This document shows positions 47,345-58,015 of a DNA stretch of 64,000 nucleotides, one piece after another. The stretch lies in assembly GCA_038030265.1 (NCBI GenBank), contig CM075943.1, forward strand, positions 13,516,001 through 13,580,000, in the 5' to 3' direction. The translations under genes and the position numbers were made by a program. The stretch's first letter is position 1. The number at the start of each line of letters is the position of its first letter. The notes under the pieces were generated by a model, which searched no databases, was not told the origin of the DNA, and saw only the letters and a list, made by a program, of their open reading frames with translations. The stretch comes from Corythucha ciliata (taxonomy: Eukaryota; Arthropoda; Insecta; Hemiptera; Tingidae).

Positions 47345-48670
47345 TCAACGCATCGCTGGTTTTCCTAAAACAAACTGCAATAACTCTCACAATTTTCGTC
47401 GCACGTAATATTGTAGCACGCCACTGAAAAGGGAACACAAAATTATCTTTTTATTATGTCTACATGGTTTTGGAATCAGCTTGAGTTGAAGGCCGTTAAT
47501 GCTGAGCTGAATTCCCAAGTTGTCCTATTCTACCATCAAACACGTGTTTTCTAACAGCTTTAATTTCGCTCACAGCACATCGAGCATTCGTTATGAAACA
47601 CGAATGATACAAAAAAAAAAATAAGTAAATCGAAATACCTATTAATTGTAGTTTGTGTGGGCCCTATGAGGGGGGGGGGTGTATGAGTGAAGAATTCACT
47701 GCATTCGTATTTTTATAATTTTCTGAGACCGATTTAGCGATTTGGATTTAATCATCCACCAATAAGACGATAGTTCTCTTTTATTTCCAGTGGCTACAAC
47801 AGCCTTATTTTGGCGATTACACTTGACAATTTCAAACCTTTGCAATGAGGAAGTTTCACATTTTCCAAAAATATTTTTTTTCGATGAAGCATATCAATCC
47901 TTCCCCGTAAATAAATAAATAAAAATTTAAAAACCTTCAGAAATATTTTTTATTTATGAACAAAAGTTGGCATATTTGAAATCCCGCCAAGACGAACATT
48001 TTCCGCAACGTAATATCCCATTTATTCTCTGTCCTTTTCATACCTCCAAATAGCTCATCTGTTTATCTTTCATTATTTTATTATTGGAGAGCTCTTGTAG
48101 AAAGTAAGGCAAAGAAACACAACAAACCGCTCTCCGACAGCTACGTTACAGGCGATTTTTTTTTTTTTTTTTCGGAAGGCGCATATGACACAAACATACT
48201 AGCTGGCGTGTTTGAAATGACCTAAAACTTCAAAAATCGCGTATTTATTAACTGTTGGATTATTTTACGAACGGATCACGATTTATGCTCTATTTTAGCA
48301 TAAATAAACCTTAAAAAACAAATTTATGAATAAGTTCTGACCCATGAAACTTCCTCATTATCTTGGCTGTTACAGTGGCAATGTCCATTTCATCGTAGGT
48401 CATTGGAAAGCTTTTTTAAAGAAAAAGTTTTTTCCGCCGAGCGCTGTGTGCGAAATTAAAGCTGTTAGAAAATCCTTGTTTGGTGGAAAAAGAGGACAAC
48501 TTGGAAATTCAGCCAAGTATTAAGGGCCAAGTATTTGGCTCAAGCTGATTCCAAAACCACGTAGACATAATAAAAAGACAATTTTGTGCCATTTCAGTGG
48601 TGTGCTTCATTATTACGTGCGACGAAAATTGTTAGAATTATGGCAGTTTGCTTGAGGAAAACCAGCGATG
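47345..48670. repeat. Foldback element: imperfect inverted repeat about 1.3 kb across
   Basis: 47345-47595 matches the reverse complement of 48440-48670 (for example CATCGCTGGTTTTCCT, TTTTCGTCGCACGTAAT, GGTTTTGGAATCAGCTTGAG). A shorter inner match pairs ATGAGGAAGTTTCA near 47855 with its complement near 48350. ORF 48586-48864 covers one arm and is not a convincing gene. Probably a decayed foldback transposon. Confidence 0.7.
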
Positions 48671-49554
48671 CGTTAATTGTAAAAGGAACTCGCAATGGAT
48701 ATCATTCCACTTCTCTCTTGGAGTGCTCAATGTGTGTACTCAAAAGAAATGTGACCTCAGAAAATAATCAAACTTCGCGCACAACAAACACAGCAGCTGT
48801 TATGGGCACACTATCCATTGGCGGTGGTTTTTCCCAGCGTTATGGAGATACCATCCATGTCTAGCGACACTTGAACAAGATTGAATCGAATCTGGACGAG
48901 CCATTGAACGAAGCGGCCAGGTAGTGCCTATGTCTCACAAGGCACAAGGGCGTAAGGAGTTCGTTGTGTGACTCATTCTTTGTATCATCTTTAGATGAGA
49001 AGAGTATTAAAATGACAAGATTTAGTCCAGTCAAATGGGGAATTGGCCGGGACAAACGTATAGAAGTAGTTTTGTCAACGGATCTTATGTTTCTTGGGGT
49101 GCTGAATCCGAATCTGAACTTTGCCAACAAAAAATCGGTCGGCTGCACGTCGAAAATCGCAAAAAAAATGGAAATTTTCTTACTTTTTATACTCAATCGG
49201 TTGTATCTCTGGAACTAAGTACTTTTCGATGATTGCGCTCCTTTGCATTTTTGAAATAGACTAAGTTTACGACTATTTAAGCCCAATTGTATCTCCGTAC
49301 GACTAATGGTACCTGAGATATGACCCGTCAAAAATTGACCATTCTCTGCCGCTGACGGAAAATTGGCTGGAGCCTGAAGCTGGAAAAACTGATAAACGCT
49401 TGGCAATCTCTTTCAGATACACATCCTTCCATTTCCTAAAAAAATCCTGAAGATTCCACGTCGGGTGTTGGCACTGCACGATCTCAAATCTGGATTTGAG
49501 GGCCCTTTTGTTCGATTTGGTGAAATATCTCTGAGACCATCGGTGTAGACTAAT

Positions 49555-51187
49555 CATGGGCGTAGCCAGCGGTGGGCAGGGGTGGGCAGTTGCCCTCCAC
49601 TAGAATCAAAAGCGCAGATTTCGTGGGGCAGATGCCCACCCCGAAATTCAATCAAAAAGTTAAAATTCAACACTTTTTTAATGATTAAAACTTTCGCAGG
49701 AATTGCTCAGCATCAGAACCAATTACTCGAATTTCGCCTACTAATGCATACTCCAGTTTCGCTGTTTTTTTTTGTTTTTTGTTTTTTTTTTTTTTATGAA
49801 AACCAAATTTTGCACATTACAATCTCTGCCTCACTATAAGCAACCAGTATCACTGATTTCGACCACTAAGACATCACTTTTACTGACATTTCTTCCTCAA
49901 ATGTCTTGTATTTCGATCCATAAAACCAATTTTGCGGTTTTTTCTCACTAAAAAAAAAAACAACACATTTTCGCTTATCTTGATTAATGTTTTGTGAAAA
50001 AAAAAGTTCTCTGACGATGCCTTCAGCAAAAGAAGGCGAAAGCTCAGGAAACGAAGAAGTAGAAGAAGAAAAAAGCCAAAACCCTAAAAACATAACATTA
50101 ATCAAGTTGTATGGCTTAAAAACTGGTAATATTAATAACCCATTTTCTTCATTTTAGCCGTTAAAATGCCTCAAAAAACCATGAAATTACGCATTTTTAT
50201 TTATTATTTCAATTGCGGCCATCAGTGGGCATAGTCTAACCGCGAATTGGAGCGTTCGATCTGTCAACTTCATCCGCAAAAGAACAGTTTTTCGTCAATT
50301 TAACCTGTCTATGAACGCAATTTCTCAATTTTAGCCACGACAATTCCATCAATCAACAACAAACGGTGACAATTTTGCCAATTCGTTTTCCCTCAATTAT
50401 AGCAGCAAATTAGTGCTTTTCCCCTATTCTGCCTTGAGCAATTTTTTCCCCCTTCAAATTGTACCAGTGAAAAGGTCCACATAACCCGCATGTGAGCGAA
50501 TTTCATTAATTTTGACTTGGACGTTGCATCGCGAAACCAATTTCACCTGCGAACGAACAACTTTCCTTAATTTTAGCCGTGAATATAAGCACTTTTTCAA
50601 AAATGTACGAGCTCTTTCTCAATTGTACCCGCAAACTTGCCATATATATGTATAAAACCGGTAAATTAGCACTTTTTCGCAATGTTTACCGAGATGTTTG
50701 TTTGAGAAAACACGATCTGGCGCCTTCTCTCAATTTTACCTGCGTGATTAAGCACCATTTCTCAATTTTTGCCGTGAATTGGCGTTTTTCCCCAATTTTA
50801 GCCGCAAGTGAGTGATTTTTCTCAATTCTACATTGAACGGGCAATTTATTTTGTCAATTTTAGCTGTGTGAAGAGCTCTATAACCCGTGAATTAGCGCAT
50901 TTTCTTAATTTCGTCGCGGACTTTGCATCGTGGAAACTGCAAATTGCTATGTTTTCTCAATTTCAACCGCGAATAATGAGATTTATTTCTCACGTTTAAC
51001 GTGAATCAGCGCTATTACTCAATTTTAGCCGTGAATGGGTGTTTTTCCTCAGTCTTAGCCGCAAAATGTCCTTCTCTGGATTTCATCCGCTAACATATTT
51101 TCTCAAGACGTGCCCCCCCCCCCCCGCGGCTAACTGTGGACCCGTGTCTAATGCCCACCCCTTGATTACGGGCTGGCTACGCCCTTG
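49555..51187. mobile_element. Complete hAT-type element filled with type E and type A arrays
   Basis: The 8-bp target duplication AGACTAAT lies at 49547-49554 and 51188-51195. The left end is CATGGGCGTAGCCAGC; the right end read inwards is CAAGGGCGTAGCCAGCC. Eight-base duplications and CA-starting inverted ends fit the hAT superfamily. The interior has no transposase: 49690-49960 is type E repeat and 50150-51080 is type A repeat. Truncated relatives lie at 24719 and 11725. Confidence 0.85.
50150..51080 (+). repeat. Type A array inside the hAT element
   Basis: Many units of CTCAATTTTAGCCGTGAAT and related words. The array stops just before the hAT right end, showing that the transposon carries the array. 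Confidence 0.75.
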
Positions 51188-51199
51188 AGACTAATCGTT

Positions 51200-53530
51200 C
51201 TTTTGTTCTTTTGTTCTTTTACGCTTAGTTTGATGACCACGAAAAAAGCCACAAGTTCCCATTCGCGTTTTTCTTCGATCGCATGGAGTAGCGGAAGCCA
51301 CGTGAACAACTATGCCAAATTTAATAGGTATGCCTAAATTTTTCGATGACGTACCGGTTTTGTCGAAATCAAGGATACATATTGAAAAATGGCAGAGGGG
51401 GATTATAAACGCACCCATCTGAAGAACGTTTAGCCAAACTGGACGCCTTGCGTTATGAACTTATCTCACAAAATGTCTATGGATTGTTTAGCGAATATAA
51501 TAGAGAACAATATTTCACGCAACTTCCAATGATAAGGCTTATGAAAATTTCTTCCGTTGGACGCGAGCGTTTCATAATAAAAAAAAAGTGTGCTCTTTCA
51601 GGGTTTGTCACCTAAATTACCCTAAAATTGTGACGAATGTGCCTGCTGAAGTAGAGGAGACGTACCTAATTGCTCTCTATATGGAGGTGACTAAGTGAAT
51701 TGGGTAAATCGGCCTTCAAAGAGAGCAGCAACATGGCCTCTTTTCCCCCTAGAAGCTGCTGCCCATCAACACCTGTTACGCACCTTGCAGGTCCCAAGTG
51801 CTATACTTCATGATGTCGTTTATGTCGTTTATTTTCACTATTGCTACTGCTTTCTTTGGTTAAGAATCTACTCTACATTACTAGCACGGTGTTAATTGGC
51901 AGTAGTTAGAATTTTTAGATAAAATTCGGATTCAGCATACCAGTTAACACAGATAGAAACGGACAGAAATACAGGTATACAATCTCGTTTGAAAATGACA
52001 TGGAAAACTAATGTGAACTACATCAATTTCGACTTTGGATGCATACCACACTGAAAAAAAGCTTGAAATCGTAGGTTTTTGCAGTTTTTTTCTATTTATA
52101 GGCTGCAGCGTCTCTTGTTAGGGTTTGAGGGTTTGAATTTCCGATTAAGGACTTCTAAAAACATAATAAATGAGCGGAAACCATGTTTTAAAACCTATTA
52201 CAAGCGATGGCGTGATGAAAACGCCCCAAAAACACGATAGTTAAAAATCCACTCAAATTTCGCGTTGTTGCCGGGGTTGTAACGTTGGGCAGAGTTAAAA
52301 ATCAGGCTCAGCACACCTAAAAACATGAAAATCAGTCATCAAACTTAGTCCCGGAGTTTTTTCCTGTAACTACCCCGTTTGGTAACCTGCTTCCTTGACT
52401 ACAACTTGCTTTAAAAACACCACTCGACATCCCAGAGTTTAATATTTGGAAGCAGAAACGGCACTCTGTGATTCTGCCTGATGTGAAAATCCCTGAAGTC
52501 AAAAAAGCGTCAGGGTTGAGGGTATGACATTGTTTGACGACTTTATGACAAGGTGAGGCTAGAAAATTGGCATTGCAGGGAAGGGGTAGCCTTACTTTTA
52601 TGAGAGAATTGACAAATAAGCTTCTTAACCACCGCTTGTCCTCAGCTAATCGTCGTGATATTCTCTTTATCTTTCTTTAAAAATCAACTTTCCTGAAATC
52701 CTGGGGGAGGGGGTAGTTTCCCCCATTACCCCCCCCCCCATATTGGATCAGCCCCAGCGACGAGTTTTTCGAACGCTAAAAATCAATTGGTTCGTGCGGG
52801 GGTTAATCAGTATTAAACTTATTTTATTCTTATTCTGCGAGTTCTGTTTTTTAGGCAAAAAATGAAACAACTCCCGAAGACGGTAGATTGTTTCGCCGGC
52901 CTAGCCCGGGAAACGATCCTCACGTATTTTTCAGCCCACAAAACTCAAAAGACATGAAAGGAAAAAAAAAAAAAACATACTTTCTGTAACCTTGAGGGAG
53001 TTGTTGGACAAGTAGGGTAGCTATGATAGTGAAGTTAGAGGGGGGTTGGTAGCATCTCGAGTCCAACGAATAATTGTATAGAATCCACCTTTTCGAACTA
53101 GCCGCAGCACAGCGCCACGAGGTGGGATTCTCATTTCAACGAAAATAAAATTGCTATTAATTAGGAATAAGTTCTTAAAACAATACGAAAGTGTTGATGA
53201 ATACGTTTTAAAAAATTGTGACTGTATTCTCAACCTATTTCCTCAAATATTTACGGTGAGAATAAACATTTTTATCGAGGCCACGATTTTTAAAAAATGA
53301 AAATTTAAAAAAAAATTGAAATTTGAAAAAAGTGAATCCATAGTGACAATTTGGCAACCTCAAAGAATCGCGAAAAAATAATAAAAAAAAGTATATTGCA
53401 TTTTTGTCCAAGAAAACGTGTACCGAAGCTTTCTTTGCGGGGAGAACCCCCCCTCAGAATTTTTTTTTCCAAAAAGTGAATCCATACTGACAATTTAATT
53501 GGTTAGAAATAGCTATGTGCCAATTTTCAT
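51200..53530. other. Right part of the TTAA element, unrecognised
   Basis: No transposase motif seen. Short frames (51191-51418 minus, 51695-51895 plus, 53021-53233 minus) lack known domains. A direct repeat with AAAGTGAATCCATA(G/C)TGACAATTT occurs at 53329 and 53473. Confidence 0.45.
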
Positions 53531-53594
53531 GAAATATCTCGGTTTCACCACAAAGAAATCGTGTACCGAAGTTGAGGAAGCACCGTCAACAGCC

Positions 53595-54477
53595 TTAAGT
53601 TGCTTTTATCATTCGTCATATGACTCGTAGCTCCTGAGTCAACGAACCAGTCTTTCGAATGCCGTCTTATGGTTGAAAAACAAAACTCTTCAGAGTCGGA
53701 AGATTCATTTTGTTTTGCTGCAGTTCTTGCTTCTTGTCGCGGATTATTATGCATTTCCGTACCACGTTTCCAGAGATAGCATTGGGACTTAACGTGGCCT
53801 CGTTTCTTGCAGAAGAAGCATTCTTTCGAATCGGTCATTCGGGGTCTTTCTTTTGTCATTTGGTTCCTCCGTAAGTTCAAAGCGGTTTCTGGTTCATCAA
53901 ACCTGTCATTGTCTTTCACTCTTCGTCTTTTGAATTCGTCTATTAATTTGCCACTAACGTATTCCAGAGTAAGTTCGTCGTCAGGGCGAGCATCAAGAGC
54001 AGTTACCAGAGCACTAAATTCATCGGGTAAACCTCCTAACAAGAGTGCGGCTACGTGGAAATCTTTAATTTCTTCCCCTATTCCGCGAAGTTTCTCAACG
54101 AGTTCCAGAGTAGAATGAAGGTATTCTGTCATCGTCTGATGGTCAGTCAAACGTGACTGGTACAATTTTCTTAACAAGTACATCTTGTTTGATAAATTAG
54201 CTCGTTCATGAATTTTCTGTAAGGCCTGCCACATTTCTTTAGCTGTTTTGCAATTGCAGGTGTGGATTATTTGACTATCTTCGATATTAAGGGAAATAGT
54301 TGTCTGAGCCAATTCGTCTTTTTTCTTCCATAAAGAATCGGAGTTTACTGGAGGTTGACCTTCAATGACTTGCCATGTGTCTTCACGTATCATGAGCATT
54401 CTTATCTTGAATTTCCATGGTTGATAATTGTGGTTATTGAGCTTCGCAACGGTCGCCTTTGATTCAAAAGAGTCCAT
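53595..54477 (-). CDS. Copia gag and protease N-part (segment 1 of 4)
   Basis: Starts at MDSFESK (ATG at 54477), 24 bases beyond the primer site; the upstream ATG at 54531 lies within the LTR and is not favoured. About 294 residues. The N-half is the Copia gag (UBN2-type) domain with NYQPWKFK and LLGGLPDEF. A zinc knuckle C-X2-C-X4-H-X4-C begins at Cys220 (CFFCKKRGHVKSQC), and the protease active site DSGAT is at Asp280. The frame is cut at TTAA by the 7.8-kb insertion and resumes at 45817. Confidence 0.93.
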
Positions 54478-54500
54478 TTTACTTGTTTTTAGCAAGTGAT

Positions 54501-54513
54501 GGCGCCCATAACC
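54501..54513 (-). promoter_or_regulatory. Copia primer binding site
   Basis: GGTTATGGGCGCC starts right after the 5' LTR. It resembles the Drosophila copia site (GGTTATGGGCCC, from memory) that pairs with an internal fragment of initiator tRNA-Met. Confidence 0.75.
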
Positions 54514-54630
54514 TATTAGAAGCTTTGTCAAGAGCAGAGCGACTTTTTGGTATTATTTATATTTTTGTATTCAGTAAACATAAACAAAAAAACATTTTGT
54601 TAAATTAACAGATGATGCCGTCATCCAACA
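54514..54630 (-). repeat. Copia 5' LTR
   Basis: Begins TGTTGG at 54630 on the minus strand and ends AATA at 54514, directly followed by the primer site. Confidence 0.95.
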
Positions 54631-54635
54631 TCCCC
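54631..54635. repeat. Copia target site duplication, right (TCCCC)
   Basis: Matches 39030-39034. Five-base duplications are usual for Copia integration. Confidence 0.85.
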
Positions 54636-54689
54636 CTCTACCTACTTTTTATGCGTCAATGATGTTTATAGGAGGGGCCATCAGAGATG

Positions 54690-54960
54690 GCGTATGGTTC
54701 TTCAAAACCTCAGTTTCATGGGTTTTCGTAACTGAAAACCCCCATTTTGGTGGTTCCGGTCTTCAAACCCCGAATTTCGCGAGGTTTAGTCCCCGACAAA
54801 AACCTATTTCGCGGAGTTTTTTAGCCCTTTTAATAATCAATTTTACGTGTTTGTCTCCAACATACCAATTTAGCGAGCAATTTGATTTTAAAAAATAATT
54901 TCTGCCAGTTTGGCTCTTTAAAAACCCGAATTTTGCGGGGTTGGCTCCTTAAAAAATAGA
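54690..54960 (+). repeat. Type F/E minisatellite block
   Basis: Words such as CCCCGAATTTCGCGAGGTTT and GGCTCTTTAAAAACCCGAAT recur about every 35-40 bp, just outside the Copia right LTR. Confidence 0.6.
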
Positions 54961-54999
54961 AAGAAGTCGTAACTCTCCACACAAAACGGCGTTCAAAAG

Positions 55000-56017
55000 G
55001 CGACGGAGGAACTTAAAATCGCGCTTAAAAAGCACCACGGGGACATAGTGCAAGCGAAAATCCTGCAACTCGACCCTTCCGATAGATCACTATGGAAAAA
55101 AACACGATCACTGACCAAATAATTCAGTGGAGCCCCCCCCCCTCCCCGCTCTTTGCAAATGGCAGATGGCAAACCACCTGCCAATCTAAAGCAGATACGT
55201 TTGCAATCCACCTTCAAACCCAGTTCATGCCGATCCCAGCACAATGTCAGCAGCATTGCTTTCATTCGGAAGTTAACAAAAACCTCGAGGAGCCGATCCA
55301 ACTCTCACCACTCCCTAAGCTGTTCACCCCTAGGGAGGTCAATAACGCAATTAAATAGTCACCAACTAAGAAAGCCCCAGGACAAGACCTCATAGTTCAA
55401 CAGCTCTTAGTCAATCTTCCCCGGAGAGGTCTAGTGTTCCTCACTCAAATTTATAACGCTATCCTGCGAACAACTCACTAGGTACCCAAGGATGTGGAAG
55501 CATGCCATCATTACCATGATAGCCAAACCGGGTAAAAAGAGAGAGGATCCGAATAGCTACAGACCGGTGAGCCTGCTGAGTCTTCTCTCAAAGGTCTTCG
55601 AAAGGCTACTTCTATCTAAGCTTATGCTCACATCAGTTTGGATTCCGATCTCTGCACTCCTGTCCGCATCAGCTACATAGGGTTGTTGACGAAATATTGG
55701 ACACCTACGAAAAAAAGAAAGTCGGCCTCGGGCTCTTTTAGATACTGAAAAGGCATTCGATAAGGTGTGGCATTCCGGACTTTTAATAAAAATGAAACCA
55801 CACCTCAATGACACTCTACACAGAATTATCCAGTCTTATCTGACAAACCGTACCTACTCAGTGTAATATGGAGAAGCTTACTCGCAACCCTTAGCGATCT
55901 CATCAGGCGTGACTCAAGGCAGTGTACTGGGGCTTATCTTGTACCTGGTCTTTGCAAGCGACTTTCCAACCAGTGAGGGGGTTAAAACCGCTCAATTCGC
56001 GGATGAAGTAGCCATAC
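55000..56017 (+). pseudogene. Jockey-like LINE reverse transcriptase fragment
   Basis: Several frames together give RT motifs in order: KAPGQD, then WKHAIITMIAKPGKKREDPNSY with RPVSLLSLLSKVFERLL, then EKAFDKVWHSGLL, then SGVTQGSVLG, then FADEVAILLE where FADDVA would be active. Multiple stops and frameshifts and a changed catalytic box mark it as dead. The 3' end is cut at 56018 by the palindromic element. Confidence 0.85.
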
Positions 56018-56526
56018 TGTTAGAAACTTGAAGAAAAAACTTTTCACTTTTTTATATATCTTCTTTTCAATCAAAACCAAAACGACAACTAATTCAAATC
56101 ATATGGGAAAAAAGGAGAGGGGAAAACAATAAGCGATTTCCATTCAACACACTACTCAAGTGTAGTGCAGCGTCCTCTCCATAAACATATGCTTCAATTC
56201 AGAGAGGACGGGTGGAAAAACTCACACCACACGAGTGTATTACATTGAATGGAAAACGCCAAATAATAATTGGGATGGGAAAGGGGACTGAAAATGAAGG
56301 ACAGGTGTGTATTCCAACACTTCTCGGCCATCCGACTTGGAATCGTCCTCGATTGTGGTGATCCCAGCACCCAGGTGCGTTTTCAATCCCCTTTTCCTGT
56401 CCCAATTATTATTGTTTTCTCCTCCTCCTTTTCTTTCCCATATGATTTGAATTAGTTATCGTTTTGGTTTTGATTTAAAAGAAAATATATAAAAAAGTGA
56501 AAAGAGTTTTCTTCAAGTTTCTAACA
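56018..56526. mobile_element. Palindromic element between two LINE fragments
   Basis: Termini TGTTAGAAACTTGAAGAAAA and its inverse match exactly for 20 bp, and similarity continues for over 110 bp (TTTTCACTTTTTTATATAT, TTCAAATCATATGGGAAA). The arms resume at 56261-56293 and near 56370-56395 after a nested insert. No coding capacity and no clear target duplication. Confidence 0.8.
56133..56259. mobile_element. Nested 127-bp palindromic MITE
   Basis: Opens GCGATTTCCATTCAA and closes TTGAATGGAAAACGC, with AATAA on both sides. Its apex is a stem GTCCTCTC...GAGAGGAC with loop text AACATATGCTTCAATTCA, which is shared with the MITE at 62086. It interrupts the left arm of the larger palindrome, whose right arm shows the uninterrupted sequence. 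Confidence 0.75.
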
Positions 56527-57257
56527 AGTCAGAAGTGGGATACCATCCGCCCCAACAGAGATGTCGACTGGAGAAGGAAGCGGTACGGCGAGGTACTTGG
56601 AGAGAGCCGACCCTATAGACGTATTGAACGACTGTCAGCTGGACCTTAACCAACTCATCATAATCACCTTTGTTCTTAAAAATTGGGGTCACTCTGGCAG
56701 TCTTAAGTTCATGCGGAAAAATTCCTGAACGGAGGCACCTGTTTATTAACTCTAACAAAGAATGGATTATATAGGGCTTCATCGATTTTATAAGAATGGG
56801 TGAAAAATCATGGACGTCCAAGGAACAAGAATTCTTTGACGAGTCAATTGTACAATTGTGCACTCAGCTTAGCAAGGGACATGGGCTGAAACATAAAAGG
56901 ACGAAGATTGTCCCTATTAAAGCAGCCTTCCCTGGAGAGACCCAAACTACCACTAAAATTCTCTCTAGCAAGACGATTGGCACGTTCTCCTACTTGAGAA
57001 AAGAACGCATTGAAATCGTCGGCAGTAAGTGACACATTCCGACAGTCCCCACCCTGGCCTCGCAATCGATTTATAATGGACCACGCAGTTTTGGAAGGAT
57101 TCATAGACGTCTTCAGTAGGCACTCATTGGTCATCCTGTGAAAGTCTTTGAGCCTTTGCCGGTATAGCTTTCTTCTACTTTTGTTCATGTTTTTCATTGC
57201 TTTCTTGCTTCTCGGGACATATTCGCTCGAAATTGACGTTAAAATCACCACAAACAA
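56527..57257 (-). pseudogene. Second LINE fragment, reverse orientation
   Basis: Two frames (56844-57257, then 56513-56863) encode the linker before RT (SKTAWSIINRLRG, LTADDFNAFFSQVG) and the RT start (IIHSLLELINRCLRSGIF, ELKTARVTPIFKNKGDYDE). The expected 'NYRPIS' continuation is lost after a frameshift. The motif style is CR1/Jockey-like. It faces the 55000-56017 fragment tail to tail, and the two do not overlap in RT content enough to be one inverted copy. Confidence 0.8.
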
Positions 57258-57699
57258 TCGTACACAGGTCCTTCCTTAGCATTTAATATGATAAACCAAT
57301 CTGCATTGATCACAAGTTATACACGAAAGATTCACACGCAGTAATCGCAAATCCAAGCGAATAGAACACAGCGCAGATGAATGTGACCTGCCAAATAACA
57401 AGGATGAGCCTGAAAACCTACTTAGTGCCCACTAAGCTTCATTCAATTGTGCTTTGACGTATTGCGGGTTAGCTTCCTGCGATTACACACGGGCTTCGTT
57501 AGGTAGGTAGCATACCGAGCGAAATTGGTTCCTGGCGTGCCAACTCAGATCAATTTCTTTAAAAAAAAAGATATTGTTTTTTTTTTTTCTTTTTTCTTTA
57601 AGGATTCAATCGTGAAATTGATTATTCGAACAGACAAAACCTCGAAGTTATGGGTTGTGTTAGAGTCAGATCGGGGAAAATTGTACTTTGAAAGAATCG

Positions 57700-58015
57700 A
57701 AGAGAGTAAGCGCTTATTTGCCACTAAAAAAAATAAATTAAAATACAGCAATTCAAGGTATCTGAAGGCAACTTCGCGGTTAAATAGAGAAAATTCGCTA
57801 ACCCCAAGTTTCTATAGGCCCTTAAAACAGCTGGCTAAACTTCAGAATCACGACGGGGCGCAAGAACGCAAAAAAAGTTTGGGAAAAGCCCAAATTCGTA
57901 GCAAAAAGGGAGGAAAAATAACTAATTCACAGGTTAATGAATTTATAAAAATGCTAATTCGCGGCCATAATAACGACCCAATTCCGAGTTTTCCGTGGCA
58001 ACTTAGTGACTGAAA
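57700..58015 (-). repeat. Type A repeats, reversed
   Basis: GAGAAAATTCGCTAA, GGGAAAAGCCCAAATTCG and AAAATGCTAATTCGCGG words. The ORF 57525-58013 is generated by this array, not a gene. Confidence 0.6.

Larger units (their letters stand above)
45822..53594. mobile_element. 7.8-kb TTAA-flanked transposon in Copia protease
   Basis: TTAA at 45818-45821 and 53595-53598 is the target duplication. The termini GGCTGTTGACGGTG and CACCGTCAACAGCC are a perfect 14-bp inverted repeat. Removing one copy of TTAA and the element leaves Copia gag-pol in frame. TTAA targeting is shared by piggyBac and Kolobok elements; no transposase could be recognised, so the superfamily is open. Inside lie a hairpin, a foldback and a complete hAT element. 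Confidence 0.85.
39035..54630 (-). mobile_element. Copia (Ty1/copia) LTR retrotransposon split by three nested insertions
   Basis: Two 117-bp LTRs (39035-39151 and 54514-54630) differ at one base. The 5-bp target duplication TCCCC lies at 39030-39034 and 54631-54635. Each LTR reads TGTTGG to AATA on the minus strand. A primer site and polypurine tract sit next to the LTRs. Removing the inserts (40522-43357, 44333-44954 or equivalent, and 45818-53594 or equivalent) leaves about 4.36 kb, a normal Copia length, with one open gag-pol frame of about 1366 codons by coordinate arithmetic. The order gag, protease, integrase, RT, RNase H is that of Ty1/copia. Confidence 0.95.

Noticed and set aside
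48586..48864. 92-codon ORF as a gene
   Set aside because: Its first half lies in one arm of a foldback, so the frame mirrors a non-coding inverted repeat.
57525..58013. 162-codon ORF as a gene
   Set aside because: It is made by reversed type A minisatellite units and a low-complexity F/K-rich start; no domain or homology-like motif.
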